A stretch of 64,000 bases of DNA from positions 8,494,001 through 8,558,000 of the forward strand of contig NC_060024.1 in assembly GCF_021134715.1 (NCBI RefSeq), in the 5' to 3' direction. Below the pieces are notes generated by a model that ran no database searches, was not told the DNA's origin, and saw only the letters and a program-made list of their open reading frames with translations. Positions 12,801 through 26,469 of this stretch are shown in pieces (the stretch's first letter is position 1; each line of letters starts with the position of its first letter). The position numbers and the translations under genes were made by a program. The stretch comes from Daphnia pulex (lineage: Eukaryota > Arthropoda > Branchiopoda > Diplostraca > Daphniidae).

Positions 12801-15800
12801 TGAGCTTCCAGCCAACATTCAATCGTCACTGTGGCACCCAGTGGAGAGCCCACCAACTGCTGCGGTACCCAGACCATCGGCGGGACTGTCCATCATTTAA
12901 AAAATAAAAAAATTGAAATGGTATCGTATAACCATCGTATCTTATAGCCAAAGTCGTTAGACGAGAGAAATTTATCACACAACAGTTTCCAACGTTATCT
13001 AACGTCTGACGGCACTCTCAGTTGCCAGAGCAATTAAATATAGGAGGAGGTGGGAGTTCAAACTCTTTAGTATTTAATAATAATGAATCAATACGTATTA
13101 AGTCTGCAAGCTCTTATGCCATTCGCGATTTGGGGATGTTCAACTTGAAATGCCCTCGGGATACGATCATTACGAATTCACTGTGATGCGCAATGTCGCT
13201 GTCTGCTCCCATTTTCGTACCGTTCCGCCCGTCCTCTTCATTCGCCCCCGTTTACGAAACATCTCCAGCAGCCCCTTTTGGAAAAATAACGCACACAGAA
13301 ATATATCTAGAGCTGGCCCTCCGAGTAGGACGTCATTTGATTCCACGGAACTCAAATACCGCACTGCTCCGCCCCTGATAAATACCGTACGAACTAGACT
13401 CGACAACTTTCGTGTCTTTCTTAATTCTCTTGAAGTTTTTTTTCATTTGTTTTGTTTTTCGCCGCCAAATGCGCTGATCTTTTCCGCCAAGTCTCATCCT
13501 GTCTTCCGCGGATGTTCATATCAGATCAACCCCAACGAAACAAAAAAACTATTTCCCTTCCGTTAGTCTGGCGTCTCCCGTTTACAAAGTGAAAAGTGTA
13601 TGTGAGTTGTGGGCAAAAGAAAAAATTCCCATTCAAAAATCAAACAAATCCCTTTGGAAAGAAGCAAACCCAAAACTAAACACGGCCGTCTGTTGCTAAA
13701 AAAATGAGCGTCTGCAGGGCACATGTGTGTCAAGCCGCTAAGCGGCTTTAGTAGTTACGTTATTCAACGAGACGAGTTTACAAATAAAAAGCGTCGAAAA
13801 GTCAACATAGAGTCAACATAGAGAGTCGAGAGATAGAGAGAGAGAGAGAGCAATCCTGTAATGTAAGTTGAATGTCTGAGCAAATAATAAGAGAGAGAGA
13901 TGAGAGATGTGAGACTCACAGTCGACGCTGACATAGATCCTCTTGCTGACCGTCGGGGGTACACCGTTGGAGGCGATGCAGAGGTAGACTCCCATATCCA
14001 GTCGGCTGATTTTCTGCAGTTCCAAGCTCGAGCCTTCCACTTCCGTGCCTTATTATTACATCAATAAAGCCAGCGGGTTATACACATTTAGTTTGACTTA
14101 GGAAAATCTGGCCAGTTCTAATAATACATATATTATACGTCATTATCTTGATAAACATCAACTCGACCGCCGGAGATTGACATTATAGCGGGTTAGAATG
14201 GTTAGATGTCTACTCTCGTCTCAGAAGAGCACAGCACACACACAAAACAACACAAGGCCAAACAAAGAAAAACAAAGGGAAAAACTTGTAGTACTAACTG
14301 GAGAAGCTCTTGTTGGTGGAGATTTTGCGGCCGTCCTCCCGGCGCCACTTGACCGAAGGCGTCGGCGACCCACGAGCCTGGCAGGTAAGGCTCAAGTCGC
14401 TGCCTTCTCGCACGATCACGTCCGAGCTGCTGGCGCTGTCCTCAATCGTCGGCGGCACTGTGCGTAGTCGCATTCGTCGTATTTTTAATTCATTTCGGAA
14501 ATGACATTTTTCGGAAAAGGTCACCAAAATGGCGCGCGTTTCAAATATAAGGAAAAAGCCTTTTTTATAAACAAATAATGAGATTAAATCTTACCGACGA
14601 TGTTGAGATAAGCTGACTGGGTTTTCGCCTGGGCCGTGTTGATCTGACAGAGGTAACGTCCCCGATCGGCTTCTTGGACATCGTTCAGGTGTAAGTGCCA
14701 CGTCCGGTGATTCTCGTGAGACACTGAAACCGTCAGAACAAGTCCGCGTTGCATTAATTGTAACGGAATTTCATTCAGATGTGTATAGGCCTACCTCCGA
14801 CTCGAGGATTTCGCGTAATTACTTGATTGTACACCGTCAATATGGCGGACCGTTCGAAATGAATCCAAGCCACCTACATGGGAAAAATTTCACCGTCGTT
14901 CCAAATAAGAAACATTCAAGTTTGAATCAAATTTGGCCATCGACATTCAATTTAAAGAGAGAAAGTGCAAGAAAAACGAAACAAAACAAAAACAAACAAA
15001 CAAAGAAATTGAATTGACGAAAGGAATAAAACAATTCTGAAGTATAGCTGGTCTTATAGTCTTATTGATCAAGTGAGCAGCGCTCAAGGAATACGAGATG
15101 GGTAGTATATATACAGCAGCTCTAAAAGGGGGGGGGGGCATCGATTTGTCAAACTGCTGTCCGATAATGGGCTGTTTGAAATTGTTAAGAGAGAGAAACC
15201 CGTCCGCGAGTGCGAGTGTTGATGGCCGACTATAGAATAAGAGTCTACGAGGAAGACGTGAAGGAGTTGAGGATAGTGCGCCGGCAAAGTGCTGAACTGC
15301 TGCTGCTGGCCGGACAGAAGCCGAATGCGCGTTCTGTTAAAGGCAGCAGCAAACTAAGTTATCTACTCTGCTCAGCAATATACGTAAGAGGGCAAGGAGA
15401 GGAGACTGATGCTGGGAGGAATAAGGACAGCGGGAGCAGAGAGTCGTGGGGCAGCTGATTCGAATGTTCAACAAAAGACGGACAGCCCAGCAGTGTGTGT
15501 GTGTCGTATGGTGTATACATATACTGTGTGTATACTCTCCCGGGGGGACTTGATAGTTTGGATGGAAGAGAAAGGAAGAGAATAGAAACGAGTCAGAGTG
15601 AGAAGTTGCACAGGCGGGCAGAAGATTCGAATCGGGCCCACGCCCATGAAGTGTCGACGACAGCAAAGAATGACCAAGTCTAAAACGTCAATCATTTGAT
15701 TGAGGGGGAATAGTCTATAGGCCGCGGTTCATGCAGTTTGAGGCTATATAGACAGGCGGGTGGACTGGGGGGCGGACGGACGGGGGGGGGGCGAGTTGAA

Positions 15801-18800
15801 AGTCTAAAATGTCTAACAAAAAGAAAAAAGGGAAATGTAAAAGTCAAAAGAGCAGAAGAAGAAGAAGAAGAATAAAAGAGAAAGAGACTTTGTAACTGGT
15901 GCCCAAGTGTCGAACGTGACAGGAGAACTTGACGTCTCGGCCGACGGGTACCGTGATGTTCTGTACTGCGTCCACGAATTCCGGCTCCAAGTGGCCGCTC
16001 ACTGTGAATGTCAAACAGAAATTGTCTTTTACATTTGTCGATGTCGTCGCCTCCTTTTTGACTTTTCGCTTCTGTGTTTGGTATTCAATTCTTAGATTTC
16101 TTTTCTTTTCAAGACTTTGAAATTCGCTTGAAATTCACGAAGAAAAAAAAATCCAGCGACAATAGAAGGAACGAAATAGATCATATACGTATACACATGC
16201 GGCGGCCATACAAAATGATTGTATTCACATTATTATAGACTCTAGAACGTACGTGTAATATGTACTATGTATAAGAACACTAGAAAGGGTGAAACCTTTT
16301 GACGGCCAATTAATGTAAAAACAATGTCGTAAAATAGAAGGAATCACCTTCAAAAGAAACGAGGGACAGGTTTCCATGGCAATGCACGTCAACCACAACG
16401 TACAGCAAATTGCAGAGCATTTTATTCCGGCGGAAGGTTCATTTGTTTCGAAAAAAAAAGGTTATATTCTAAAATTAAATGTCGCTATATAATGAAATAA
16501 AGACTGGGGCGCACTACATACTTGGAAATTCTGCGCAACAAGACTAAAAACAAGGAAACAGTTTCGCCAAAGTTTCGTAAAAAGATTATCGAGAGGAGAT
16601 TTATCTCAAGATTTATCTTTCAGAATGAGCGGGATAAAAATAATAGGCTATAGAATATTAGCCAGAAAGAGCTTAGTATATCTAGACTTTATTTTGTTTT
16701 AGATTTTGGACCGTTTTGGACGTCATGTACGAAGTATAGATCGTTGAAAGATGTATAGATTCGCATCATTCGTCGCAGTCGAGCGCAAATAGATGGGCAC
16801 ACGGGAGAGCAACACATTTAGTCGTAACATATAAGCCACAGAACATGTGTGTACACCCAGATGAGAGAGAAACACGGAGAGAAACTAATCGCATTTGAAT
16901 AATTAATCGACTGCAGAACGAGCTGACGCACAGTTGCGAGCTAGATAGGAAGCAAGTTGCCATCTGCCATCAGGTCGCCAGGGAAAACAATAATATCTTG
17001 TGAGGGCGAGAGAGATGCGCTAGGTGAAGTTGAAGACTGGGTGGGTGGAGTACCGGCCTCGTTTTCGTTTAGCCTATTGCGTTGTCATGGTCAAACAATA
17101 TGTATACTACACCGGGCGTATATATAAATTCGAGCCAAACACGTCCTATTTACTGTTCAGTTTACATAAGTTGGAATGCCATTGACTTTAATACGGAGGC
17201 CTATTTATTCCAACGTGTGTTGATCTCGTTTATTTTTTAGTTATTTAAACATAGTCAATTCAAAACAGACGAATTGCGTCGGGGAACAAAAAATTTCGTC
17301 TTTATTTGATAAGAAACAATTTTGATACTGAAAACGTTCATGGGAATTGAGAGCTCACGCTTCAATTCGCCAATTACATCATTCCATTTTACCTGGGCGC
17401 TGCTGTGCGCCCCGTGTAATTGAACAACAGACGAGACGGACTGGGTATTACCGCGTACAAGAAGAAGAAGAAGAAGAAAAAGTTTCTCCAATGAAACGAT
17501 GGATAATAGACTCTTCTTTTCTGACGATCAATAAGACTTCTATTCATAATGGGCTGTAACGGAATCCACCGTCTAAACCTCTAGAGGTTGGTGTATTATG
17601 CCTCGAGTGTACACACCTAACGAGTAGCAGAGCAAGGAGAAGAGGGCTATATAGCCAAGCTAGCTTCTGGAAAAAGGACGTGGTAGAAGCGCCAGGAGTC
17701 AGAAGAGGCAGTCGAGGAGTAACAAGATCTTTGAAGATAACAAGGACACTGAGACCTGCTCCTCTTCTTATATATATATATAAATACTACTACTACTACT
17801 TCTATACTCTACTACGAGACTCTAATGTCGGCTATTATGTACACCCAACGTTTGGGGTATGGGGCCAACATCGGGTCATCACCCCCCTCTTTTGTTTCTG
17901 GGACCAGGCGGTGAGATTCCCTCATATACTTGCGATATTTTTACACAGTATTCATCTATACTTTTGTAGTTGGAAGTCAAGAACTCAAGAGTCACCTAGC
18001 TACCCTTCCTTTTTTTCTCTCTCTCTACATCCCCATGGTCTTTTTGGGTTCCACTTTTTGGCCGTCTCTTTTTGCGCACTTGGCGACGGGACTTATCTCT
18101 CAATTCGCACCACTCCAACATGTTCCCTTTTCATCGCCCAGACTCCCTTCTTATTTCTTTTTCCTACTTGTGCACAGCAAAAGAAGGAGGACGCGGTTCT
18201 CCGACGGCAATCAGAATCTGCGTTCCCTGTGCGCTGATGCCGGAGACCGAACGACATGGTTCCGAATGGCCGGTTGCGAGTGCGGCTTTTCCGAATCAAT
18301 TGTCGATATAGCCTACTATAGTATACTCTTGATGAAATCAAAGAGGATGCGTATAGTACTATATAGCCTAGTAGATATATACACACACACACTCTGGCAG
18401 ACACAGGCTATATAGTCTACGAGATTATGTGCGGATGCAGCGGTCATCCATACGCAAGCAATAAAAAAAAAGGGAATGCGCAATCGAATTTCGATTCTTC
18501 CATGTGCGATCCGTTCCCGGTCTATTCGGACACACACACGGTATCAACGTCGATCGCGGCCAATTTCACGGACTAGTGAACCGAGGAGCCGCCCGGCCTC
18601 TGAGTTCGCCTCGCCGGTCCACAGGTATACACACGTCGAGGAAGAGGAGCAGCAGCCTCATTCCGCACGAGCGCATGCAGCAGACGACGGTTCACGGTCA
18701 TTGCGCTATAGCAGTTGACGTTCTTTTTTGGGGTCTTGCGTATCTCCAATGATTTTCTATTTATTGGCTTTTCATTGCTCTTTCCCGGAATTGTCACATC

Positions 18801-21800
18801 AATAAAAGAAAGCTGGCTACACATTGGCAAGACTAATACAACAGCGATATCCTCTTCAATTGACGTAATACGTATGTTCTAGAAGGCTTTGGCAGCGATC
18901 ACATCTTTAAACCCTTGATCGAAAGATCACTCCTTTGATCATCTGTGGAACTTGATCGTATAGGCTGGAGGAAGATTGACGACTGTTGCAGGACGAAGCC
19001 AAACAACAGGACATAACAAACATTTAGCCAAAAATCTAAAACATTTTTCTGTGAACTGCTGAAAATGTTGTACCGAGCGCTAATGAGTTTTTGAATTCTT
19101 GACAGCTGCTTTGAAAGCTGTAAGAAAGTGATCACTGAATTATATCCACATGACGTAATTTATTATGATTCACTAGTATTTAAGCAATTTACTTGCATAA
19201 CTGTTTATTTTTATCGTCTTAGGATGTCTTGAGAGGTTTATCAAAGTCCAAGCGCAAATTATTACGTGGAAAAGAAAACATTCAATATTTCCGTCGGGTA
19301 ACGCGTATACGGCGTTAAAAAAAACTGATTTTCCTTAACCCACGAGAGCTAGTTGGGAGCCAAAGAAACTAATACAGATATTGGCATTTGGGAGGACTCT
19401 AATAATACACAGCGATCCTCGTCAATTGCTTTAATATGATGGAAGGCTTTTGCAGGATTACACATCTAGCTTCTCCTTTAGTCTTGCGGCTCTGTTTGGT
19501 TTTGTATCTTAGTATATAACTTGAGGACCATAGCGTCGCCAAGCTCTTTGTCATTTCGAACGCGTTTTAACGACCCGGATGAAGTGCGATGATGGCTCCT
19601 GCGCTGCGCTCCTTGTTTGCGGCTTATAATGCAACCTTGATGTGGCTGATGCTGCTGCTGCTCACAGTTTAGCTTGATAAGTCATCGCGCGTAAGTTGTA
19701 TAATATATCACACATTCCCGGCTGCTGGCTGCTGAGAGGAAGAAGAAGAAGAAAGAAAAGAATAGAAGATAGAAGAAGGTGATGATGAAAGATAGATGCG
19801 GCTGCTTGGGCTCCGCCAGAGGAGGAGGCCAAAGATGATTTTAGTATGCGGCGCGCGCGTGACGCGAAGCTGCTGCTGGTGAGGACACGCTCAGCGGATT
19901 TCTAATATGTTACACCCGATAGATCCTAGAGATTCCTCTTCTTCTTTCCAGCGCGGCGCAAGGATCACTTTCAAACGTGTAACAGACGCCCGTCGATTTG
20001 TCAAAGCTTTTCATCCTTGCGCCTTTTTGCCTTTTTCGGTGTCATATTTTTCATTTTTTCTCTTTTCTTTTCTTGAAAACATTTTGAGATGGAACAGAAT
20101 CTTTTGTTGTGATTATGGGAATAAAGCAAACGGCTAGACACGGAAGGATTCGTGTGACATTTTTCGTTATTTACAAGGGAATTCCACCGATCCAGCCGAG
20201 CGAAACAAATTTGTATCGTTCGTTTATTTCCCTTTTTTTCGTTTATCCTTCGCGCTAACAAATGACTTGCTCATGTGTGTATAACCTTTTTGAATTCGTC
20301 ATTTATTGGTATCCCGGCTGAGATGCTGTGTGATGTGTATACATTTTTGACACAAATGTTTTTTTTTATTCCCCGCGTTTCCCTTTTAATTCAAACCAAC
20401 AAACGCTGCTGCTGTGTGCGTGTTGTCAATTTTCTATTTGCGGAGATTCTTCAGTCTGCTGAGAGAAGATGTTCAAATGTTTAGTGAGGCCTCTCTCTCT
20501 CTCTCTTTCTCTCCTTCCTAGCGTGGATATCTTTGGCGACGTCAGAGAAGAAGTGGTTTTCGACGCTCAACTTGATAGTGTGTATAATGGTGCGCGGAGG
20601 AGTGGAGAGGACTCTCCAGTATCAATCAAATGGAGCCCTTCAAGCGCCTCACTCCCCTCTCTTTTCTCCTCTAGCTCCTTCACGATTGATTGAACTCTGG
20701 CGATAGCGCAACAAACGGTAGTTGGAGATTGATTCCTTTCTATTTCGGTGAGGATTTTGACGACTTTTTTTTGGTATTATTGTGTAATGGGCGGAGACGG
20801 GAAGGGAGTAACAGTATATAGAGTGTGTCTTGGGCTCTTGGCTTATACGAGAGGAATAACCTGCGTGAAAGTGACGAGGTTATATATACCGGCGACAGAT
20901 TTCGGTATATAGGTGCCATACAAGTGACCACAAATCACGACGAATAGAGACTGCGATCGAATTGATTGATATATACCTTCATCAAATCCCGGAATAACTA
21001 TGTATATTATAGCGTCATATATAGGCTTATAGATATATATATGAAGAGCATTTGCATAGATGAATGCGATCCTGTCCTGCAGTAGCTGATCGAATGGGGG
21101 AAAAAAAGTCTCGAAAAGATTTGGGAATGACTTGACAATTTTCAGTTGCGCTTTCTCGAATGGTATATGGGGCCTTTTATTCGACGCAAAATCGGCTCAT
21201 TTCCATCTGCCTTTACGGATTAGATTATCATTGTCAAACTCGATTGAATGTTGGTATTGAGAAACGGTTTTTTTGTGTCTTGCTGGTGAAGAGAAAAAGA
21301 AAAAGAAAACTGGTGAGCGTATATACATCGATCGTCATTGGGCCATTCGGCATCAGTCAGACGAGTCCCAGTCAAATGTATCTATAATGGAGAGACGTTT
21401 GGGTTTGGCATGTTGCGTGCAAACCGCCATAACGCGCCCCATTTCTCTCTATTAGGCCGACACCCGATCCTTCCACGACTGAGTGGGGATATCGTGGCTG
21501 GCTGCATCTGCATCATCCCGCCACCGGCAATAGGTCAAAATTCTTCGTTCCGAATAACATGTGCAGACAGCGACCGAGTGCCACGACGCATCAGCGGCGA
21601 AATGAAAAGGTTATGAGATGCGATGATAGGGAGTATCATAGCAGCCTAGCTCGCCATCACTGCCTAATCTAATAGTCATCGATTTTAAGCGGACACAGAG
21701 CGTATAGTACATACGCCAGACTAGCTATCTAGATGGGCGCAGCGCAAAGAAGCGGGTGGTTGGCTTTAATCATCCTCCTCCTGTCGGGTGGAGCCATTTC

Positions 21801-22973
21801 CGCCAAAACATGTATCGGAAATCTTGATAAAATGATCTCCTTCATGAAGTCGGTCGTCTATATGCGTCAATTGAAAATTGATTGATCCTCTATACTATAT
21901 ACACGAAAACATGTCGGCGCTGTTTATACCTGTCACGATCTAATACAGATTGCAAAAGGGTCATTTCCTTTGATGATTATAGCAAACGCGATTGCATTAT
22001 CATGTTGTATCCTGTATTATAATAATACACGTCCTGTTTCACGTTTAATTAAACGAAAGTATTGCATAGTTTTCCGGTGCTCAGTCTTTTGTTTGCGCAT
22101 TATTCCTCTCGATTTCCCTTAACGTTCAAGCGGCTGTTGCTACGAAGAACAAGGAGAGAGGCACGTCCAGCTCTTCAATCTCCTCCCAAGTTAGCCACTG
22201 CTGCGCATATTGCACAGCAGTTAGCTTCTTTTTTTCTTCGCTTGTTTCTTCTTCTTCTTCTTCTACTTTTCCTTTATTTTTAAGACGATGTCTAGTGATA
22301 CTAGAGAGCGGAGAGGAGCTATTCCTTACAGCCGATGGCCACTCAGGCAAGGAGCTTTGATGGGCTCGTGGGGAGGCATGAAACCATTTACGGGTGCCGC
22401 AACGCCAATCAAAGGCTCCCGGTTATATCTATACTTGTGTAACTCGGATAGACAGAGAGAGAGTAGCTAGCGAATGTTAGCCCTCGAGAAAATCGCCCCC
22501 GCGTCATTTGAAATACCGGGCGTGCTTATTTCGCCCTACTTAGATTTATGTATTATATAGCCGCGGCAGTTGCCGTCTGCTTGGGTTGTTGATACAACCA
22601 ATTCCACCCACACCGCCGAGCAATTAAACATTCTACGTACGTATATTAAGGTACTATAATGCCAGCATCACTCTATATGCATAATATCTATACGCCGCTG
22701 GCGGATATGGGCGAATACCTATAACAACTCGTCAAAGTTCAACATGTATGACCGCGTTTCAATATTAGTCAAACGTCTAATTAGTCCGGATACTAAATAC
22801 GAACCCGACCGGATCTAACGAGCGCAACCCACGGAATACATATAAGGATGGAATCAATTCGAAAGAAAAACAGAAATAACATTTTGCATGGCCTCTGATG
22901 GATTACCTGGAGATGCGGCGAGTAACAGGAGACCGACGGCGAGGAAATAGAAAGTCGTCGTCGTCGTCTTCAT
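6807..22973 (-). CDS. Three-Ig-domain GPI-type cell-surface protein (DIP/lachesin group), complete
   Basis: Adhesion protein of the arthropod DIP/lachesin/IgLON family, known for neuronal surface recognition. Exons in transcript order: 22973-22907, 16001-15889, 14873-14795, 14723-14595, 14457-14299, 14048-13920, 12885-12622, 12546-12438, 12285-12227, 7403-7323, 7245-7183, 6889-6807. The sum is 1335 bases in frame (444 residues). Exon 1 encodes a signal peptide (MKTTTTTFYFLAVGLLLLAA). Ig1 has SCHVRHLG, VAWIHF and RTWHLHL then RYLCQIN. Ig2 runs from VPPTIEDS to VYLCIASN. Ig3 runs from FPPMVWVPQQLVG to YRCVAKNPRGETDG. A Ser/Thr-rich linker leads to a hydrophobic C-terminus (FGLFHLAVLLLLWTL) typical of a GPI signal. 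Ig3 carries an unusually long low-complexity insert. The linker exons (7403-7183) are the least certain; a member of either the DIP or the lachesin subgroup is possible. Confidence 0.9.
7404..12226 (-). other. Large intron of the Ig gene
   Basis: About 4.8 kb between the last Ig3 exon and the linker exons. No further exon with supported splice sites and continuing frame was seen. It holds pyrimidine-rich tracts (8485-8620), a C-run (9910-9923) and two perfect copies of an 18-base unit at 9923-9958. The many open frames of 60-137 residues have no recognisable family features. Confidence 0.6.
9910..9958. repeat. Poly-C run and 18-base tandem repeat
   Basis: A run of about 14 C is followed by two perfect copies of an 18-base pyrimidine unit starting CTTGTCCTC. 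Simple-sequence DNA within an intron. Confidence 0.85.
13811..13851. repeat. Short tandem and (GA)n repeat
   Basis: Two copies of AGTCAACATAG are followed by a GA-rich stretch ending in about seven GA dinucleotides, in the intron between the Ig2 and Ig3 exons. Confidence 0.7.
15854..15871. repeat. (GAA)n microsatellite
   Basis: Six GAA units lie just downstream, in gene orientation, of the donor of the Ig gene's second exon (exon end at 15889). On the minus strand this is a pyrimidine tract. Confidence 0.75.
16002..22906 (-). other. First intron of the Ig gene (6.9 kb)
   Basis: It separates the signal-peptide exon from Ig1. It contains GA/CT/GAA microsatellites (for example 17461-17480 and 20490-20507), repeated TATAGGC-like motifs and a diverged direct repeat (18831-18905 versus 19400-19470). 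No coding exon with splice support was recognised. The 161- to 185-residue open frames near 17680-18415 lack family features and lie in low-complexity DNA. Confidence 0.6.
18831..19470. repeat. Diverged direct repeat in the Ig-gene intron
   Basis: The segments 18831-18905 and 19400-19470 share an ordered series of words: CTAATA, ACAGCGAT, TCCTC, TCAATTG, GAAGGCTTT, then CACATCT. The spacing is conserved, so this looks like an old local duplication about 570 bases apart rather than chance. Confidence 0.55.
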
Positions 22974-24920
22974 TTTGTAGAATCAAAACTTTTTCTTCCT
23001 TTTTTTTTTTACTTGTGCTGTGCGGGGGAAAAGAACCCAGAAAAAAGGCTGCGGCTGCTGATGTTCCGCGTGTGGGCGCTATAGACCGACGACACGCAGC
23101 CTACCGACGCTCGCGGCTTCAGACGTCGTCGTGTCGCTTTTTGGGATTTAACAGTTCAATCGGGGGCGACGGTTTTGTACGGAGGCGCTGTATCAATATA
23201 TCAAGAGAAGTTGATCTCTCTCTTCTGCGACTCGGTGTATAGATGTGTAAGCACTGGGCTGTGTGACAACTCGACTCCTGACGGGCCGGGAGACTGGTAG
23301 TGAATGGAGTCTGGCCTCCGTCGGCTGCCTCTCTATATGGCGCGCACACACGGAACTCGAAAGCGCGGAGCCGCTCAGATGGAAAGGGAGGAGCCAGTTA
23401 GGATGGAAGCTCCTGCTTTTTAGCTGTGTATAATAGCATGCATACATATAGTGTATAGAGAGAGACCATGCAGCAGCTTCTCTTTTACATCTACGACTGT
23501 ATACATCTTAAATAGAGGCATAAGAAGTGGCCCATCGCCTATTATGCCCACTAAATCGTTTGCTTTTATCGACAGTCGAGCTTCGGATTGGACCAACTTT
23601 CCTTTTTCCTTTTTCTTGACTTTTAACATCCTCCTCTCTCACTTGAACCGAAATGGGAAAAAGAAAGAAAAAAACAAGATCTCATCATCAACTTCTGCTG
23701 TTGTTGGGCTCCTTGGCGCACTGGATTTAAGACGAACGTTATATTCTTGCTCTACAGCTATATATACTAGTACATAAGGAATTTCCATAATAATCAGATC
23801 GTGATTGAGATGTAGGCCTATATCCCGCGGCTTTTCATTCCCCCCTATCGCCTGTGATAACGAAGAGAACAGCCATTTCCGACGACTCAACAGGCAAAAA
23901 GCGTGCTGCTCCTTCCGGCTTTCTCTTGCTGTGTACACACATAATCGGGGCGCGATATATGTGTGTTGCGTCCCGGCGTCTATATAGACTCCTCGTGTTC
24001 TGGCTGATGCCTTGATTTCTCGTCTATATTATATCTGCAATCTCCAGACAGCCAGGCTAATAGGCTTGCCGCTATACACACATAGAGAGCTATTTTCTAA
24101 AAAAGAACATGTGCTGCTGCTGTGTTGTTTTTTCGGTTGATTTCGGTTAGATATAGTTCGTGATCGCGCACGATCGGACGGGATCATCACTGTTGTTCCG
24201 GCTCCGTCCTCCTTGTCATCAGCTCATATGATCAGTGAAACGAAATCGAGTGTAGAACCGGTGACGCACTTTATGGATGGTTGCTGTCATCTTAAAAAGT
24301 AGAATATCGTTGGACCCGTCGATCTTCCGAAAATGAAGTCGAAAGGCATCGACGTAGAAACGACATTAATGGGCTGTCAGGGATGTCACCATCGACTCGG
24401 TTGGGTTCGAAAAGTCAAGCGAGCAACTTTTTGATCCAATTTCAGATTGGAATAACCAACATACATTTAGTTCAGAATCTATACTGGCTTATAATAGTTG
24501 AGTGGAAATGTTTTCTAATTAATGTTAGACAAGGGAAGATTGAATGACAACAGCGGGGCCGTGTTCATTTGATCCGGACGCAAATTGGCGGACGGACCGC
24601 ATATTACACAAGCCACCGCATCAGTCAAAAAGCCAAGACACACGAACCATGCACCTTTCCTTTATGCCATATCAAACATATAGGCTATACACAAAATATA
24701 TATAACCTATGATAGCATTTCCTATAGCTCCCCGTGCTCGGCTGGATGCGATAGATGTGCATATAGCCTCTTGTTGAAACCATAGATGAGTGCAGGATCT
24801 GGCTGCTGCTGGTATAGTGTGACAGCCAAGATGGCACGAGATAGATATACGTGCTCCGGTTGTATATATACCTACTCTAGACGACTGTATATATATACTG
24901 TATATATATGCTCCACTGTT

Positions 24921-24936
24921 GTGTGTGTGTGTGTGT
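24921..24936. repeat. (GT)8 microsatellite
   Basis: Eight GT units sit within a longer TATA-rich stretch (24865-24960). Confidence 0.85.
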
Positions 24937-26450
24937 TGTATATACACATACGTACACACACCACCCGCTGCTCTATTCTCCTCTTTATACATTTGTGATG
25001 GGCTACAAGAGTCTTTTCAACGCTCAACGATGGATGATGATAAAGCACAGAGGACCGGAAACACTCGCATTGCCACGCAACTGTGATCACCGTGATTCGC
25101 CACGGACGACCCACGATGCAAGATGACAGCGGAATATCTAAAACCACACCGCGTGTGTGTGTACTACGACCCACCTTTTCAAGCCCGCTAAACATTTGTA
25201 GTCGCTGGATATAGTCGACGACGTGAATGTGTGCACAATTGGACAGCATCTAGATGACGTCGCGGTCTATTATTCTCGTCTATACTCGATGACTCAATCT
25301 GACGGGTATACACCTACACTCCTGATGATGTTACCCGGAAGAGAAAATGGAAAAAGAAAAAGAAAAAAAGAAAAAGTGAACGGTAGTTTGTGGCTAAATT
25401 AGCTTTGCTTTCGCTAATTTGCTTATCATTTCTCTCAGGCGCTACTGTTTGGATGACTAATGAGTATTTTTGGACACTGTTTTATTTTGATGACCGCACA
25501 CTGCATGGAAATCTACGTCATTTTTCCTGTGTTTTATTACATAACTGTGAACTGGCCATTGTTGTTGTTGCTGTTGGAAGGAAGATGTTAGAAATGAATG
25601 AGGAGTCATCGCGATCAAGTCCAATGACCATTGTGGATGGAACTGATGTTGGCCGGCAACTAGGCCACAATGACGATGTCAAATGGTGTCATTTTTCAAT
25701 GGCAGGAAAGATGAGAAGCAAATGCCCCTACACAGCAAGTGCGACTGTGTCATATCTATCTGGCTTCCCTAAAGCCTCTCCTGTACTTTGTATTATTTGT
25801 ACCATACGTATATAGACGGCGACTTATTCTCTTGTCTCGCGGCCAACTTATATTCACGTTGAAGTCATTTTTGTTTCCTCCCTTTTTTTCATTTTTGGCA
25901 TTTTATTTTAAATTCTTTTCCTTCCTGGCCTTACCTTTATACGTCTTTGACGACTTCAAAATAAGGAACTTTTATTTCGGCAGTCCGATCACGTGTCGAC
26001 CGTTGCTTCTTGACTACGGGCTTATGGTCGATTCGCCGGCGCTCGTCTCCGTCGCTAGGCGCTTCGGGATTGGAAAAAAAAAAACAAAACAAAAAAAAAA
26101 AACAACAAACTTTTTTATTTTTGTCGATCTTTTCTCATATATGGAATACATAACCTTTACATACAGGCTTAAAAACTTATCTACTCTTCCCCCATCATCT
26201 CAAGCTATAAATGGGATCGTTGGATCGTCATATTTTTTTTTGTATTTGCTTCATTTCCTTTTTGTTATATAATAGGTCAATCTTGAACAAAATTTTTAAT
26301 CCGGTCAATAATTCTCTTACATAGGAAGGAAAAGTTTGCCATGGAAAAGGCCTTTTTTTCAAAGAAGGGCGCGATAAAAGAGTGCGCAACTGCGCATCAT
26401 GCATGCTGAGGTTAGATAAGAATACGAAGAAGGTATTTGAAATATCAAAG

Positions 26451-26469
26451 ATCTCTCTCTCTCTCTCTC
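26451..26469. repeat. (CT)n microsatellite
   Basis: About nine CT units followed by a purine-rich A-run. Confidence 0.8.

Noticed and set aside
13150..13566. 138-codon open frame between Ig exons
   Set aside because: It lies in the intron between the Ig2 and Ig3 exons of the minus-strand gene and has no family features.
17680..18415. Overlapping open frames of 161 and 185 codons in the Ig-gene intron
   Set aside because: Low-complexity Phe/Ser/Leu-rich sequence with no domain, splice context or codon signal.
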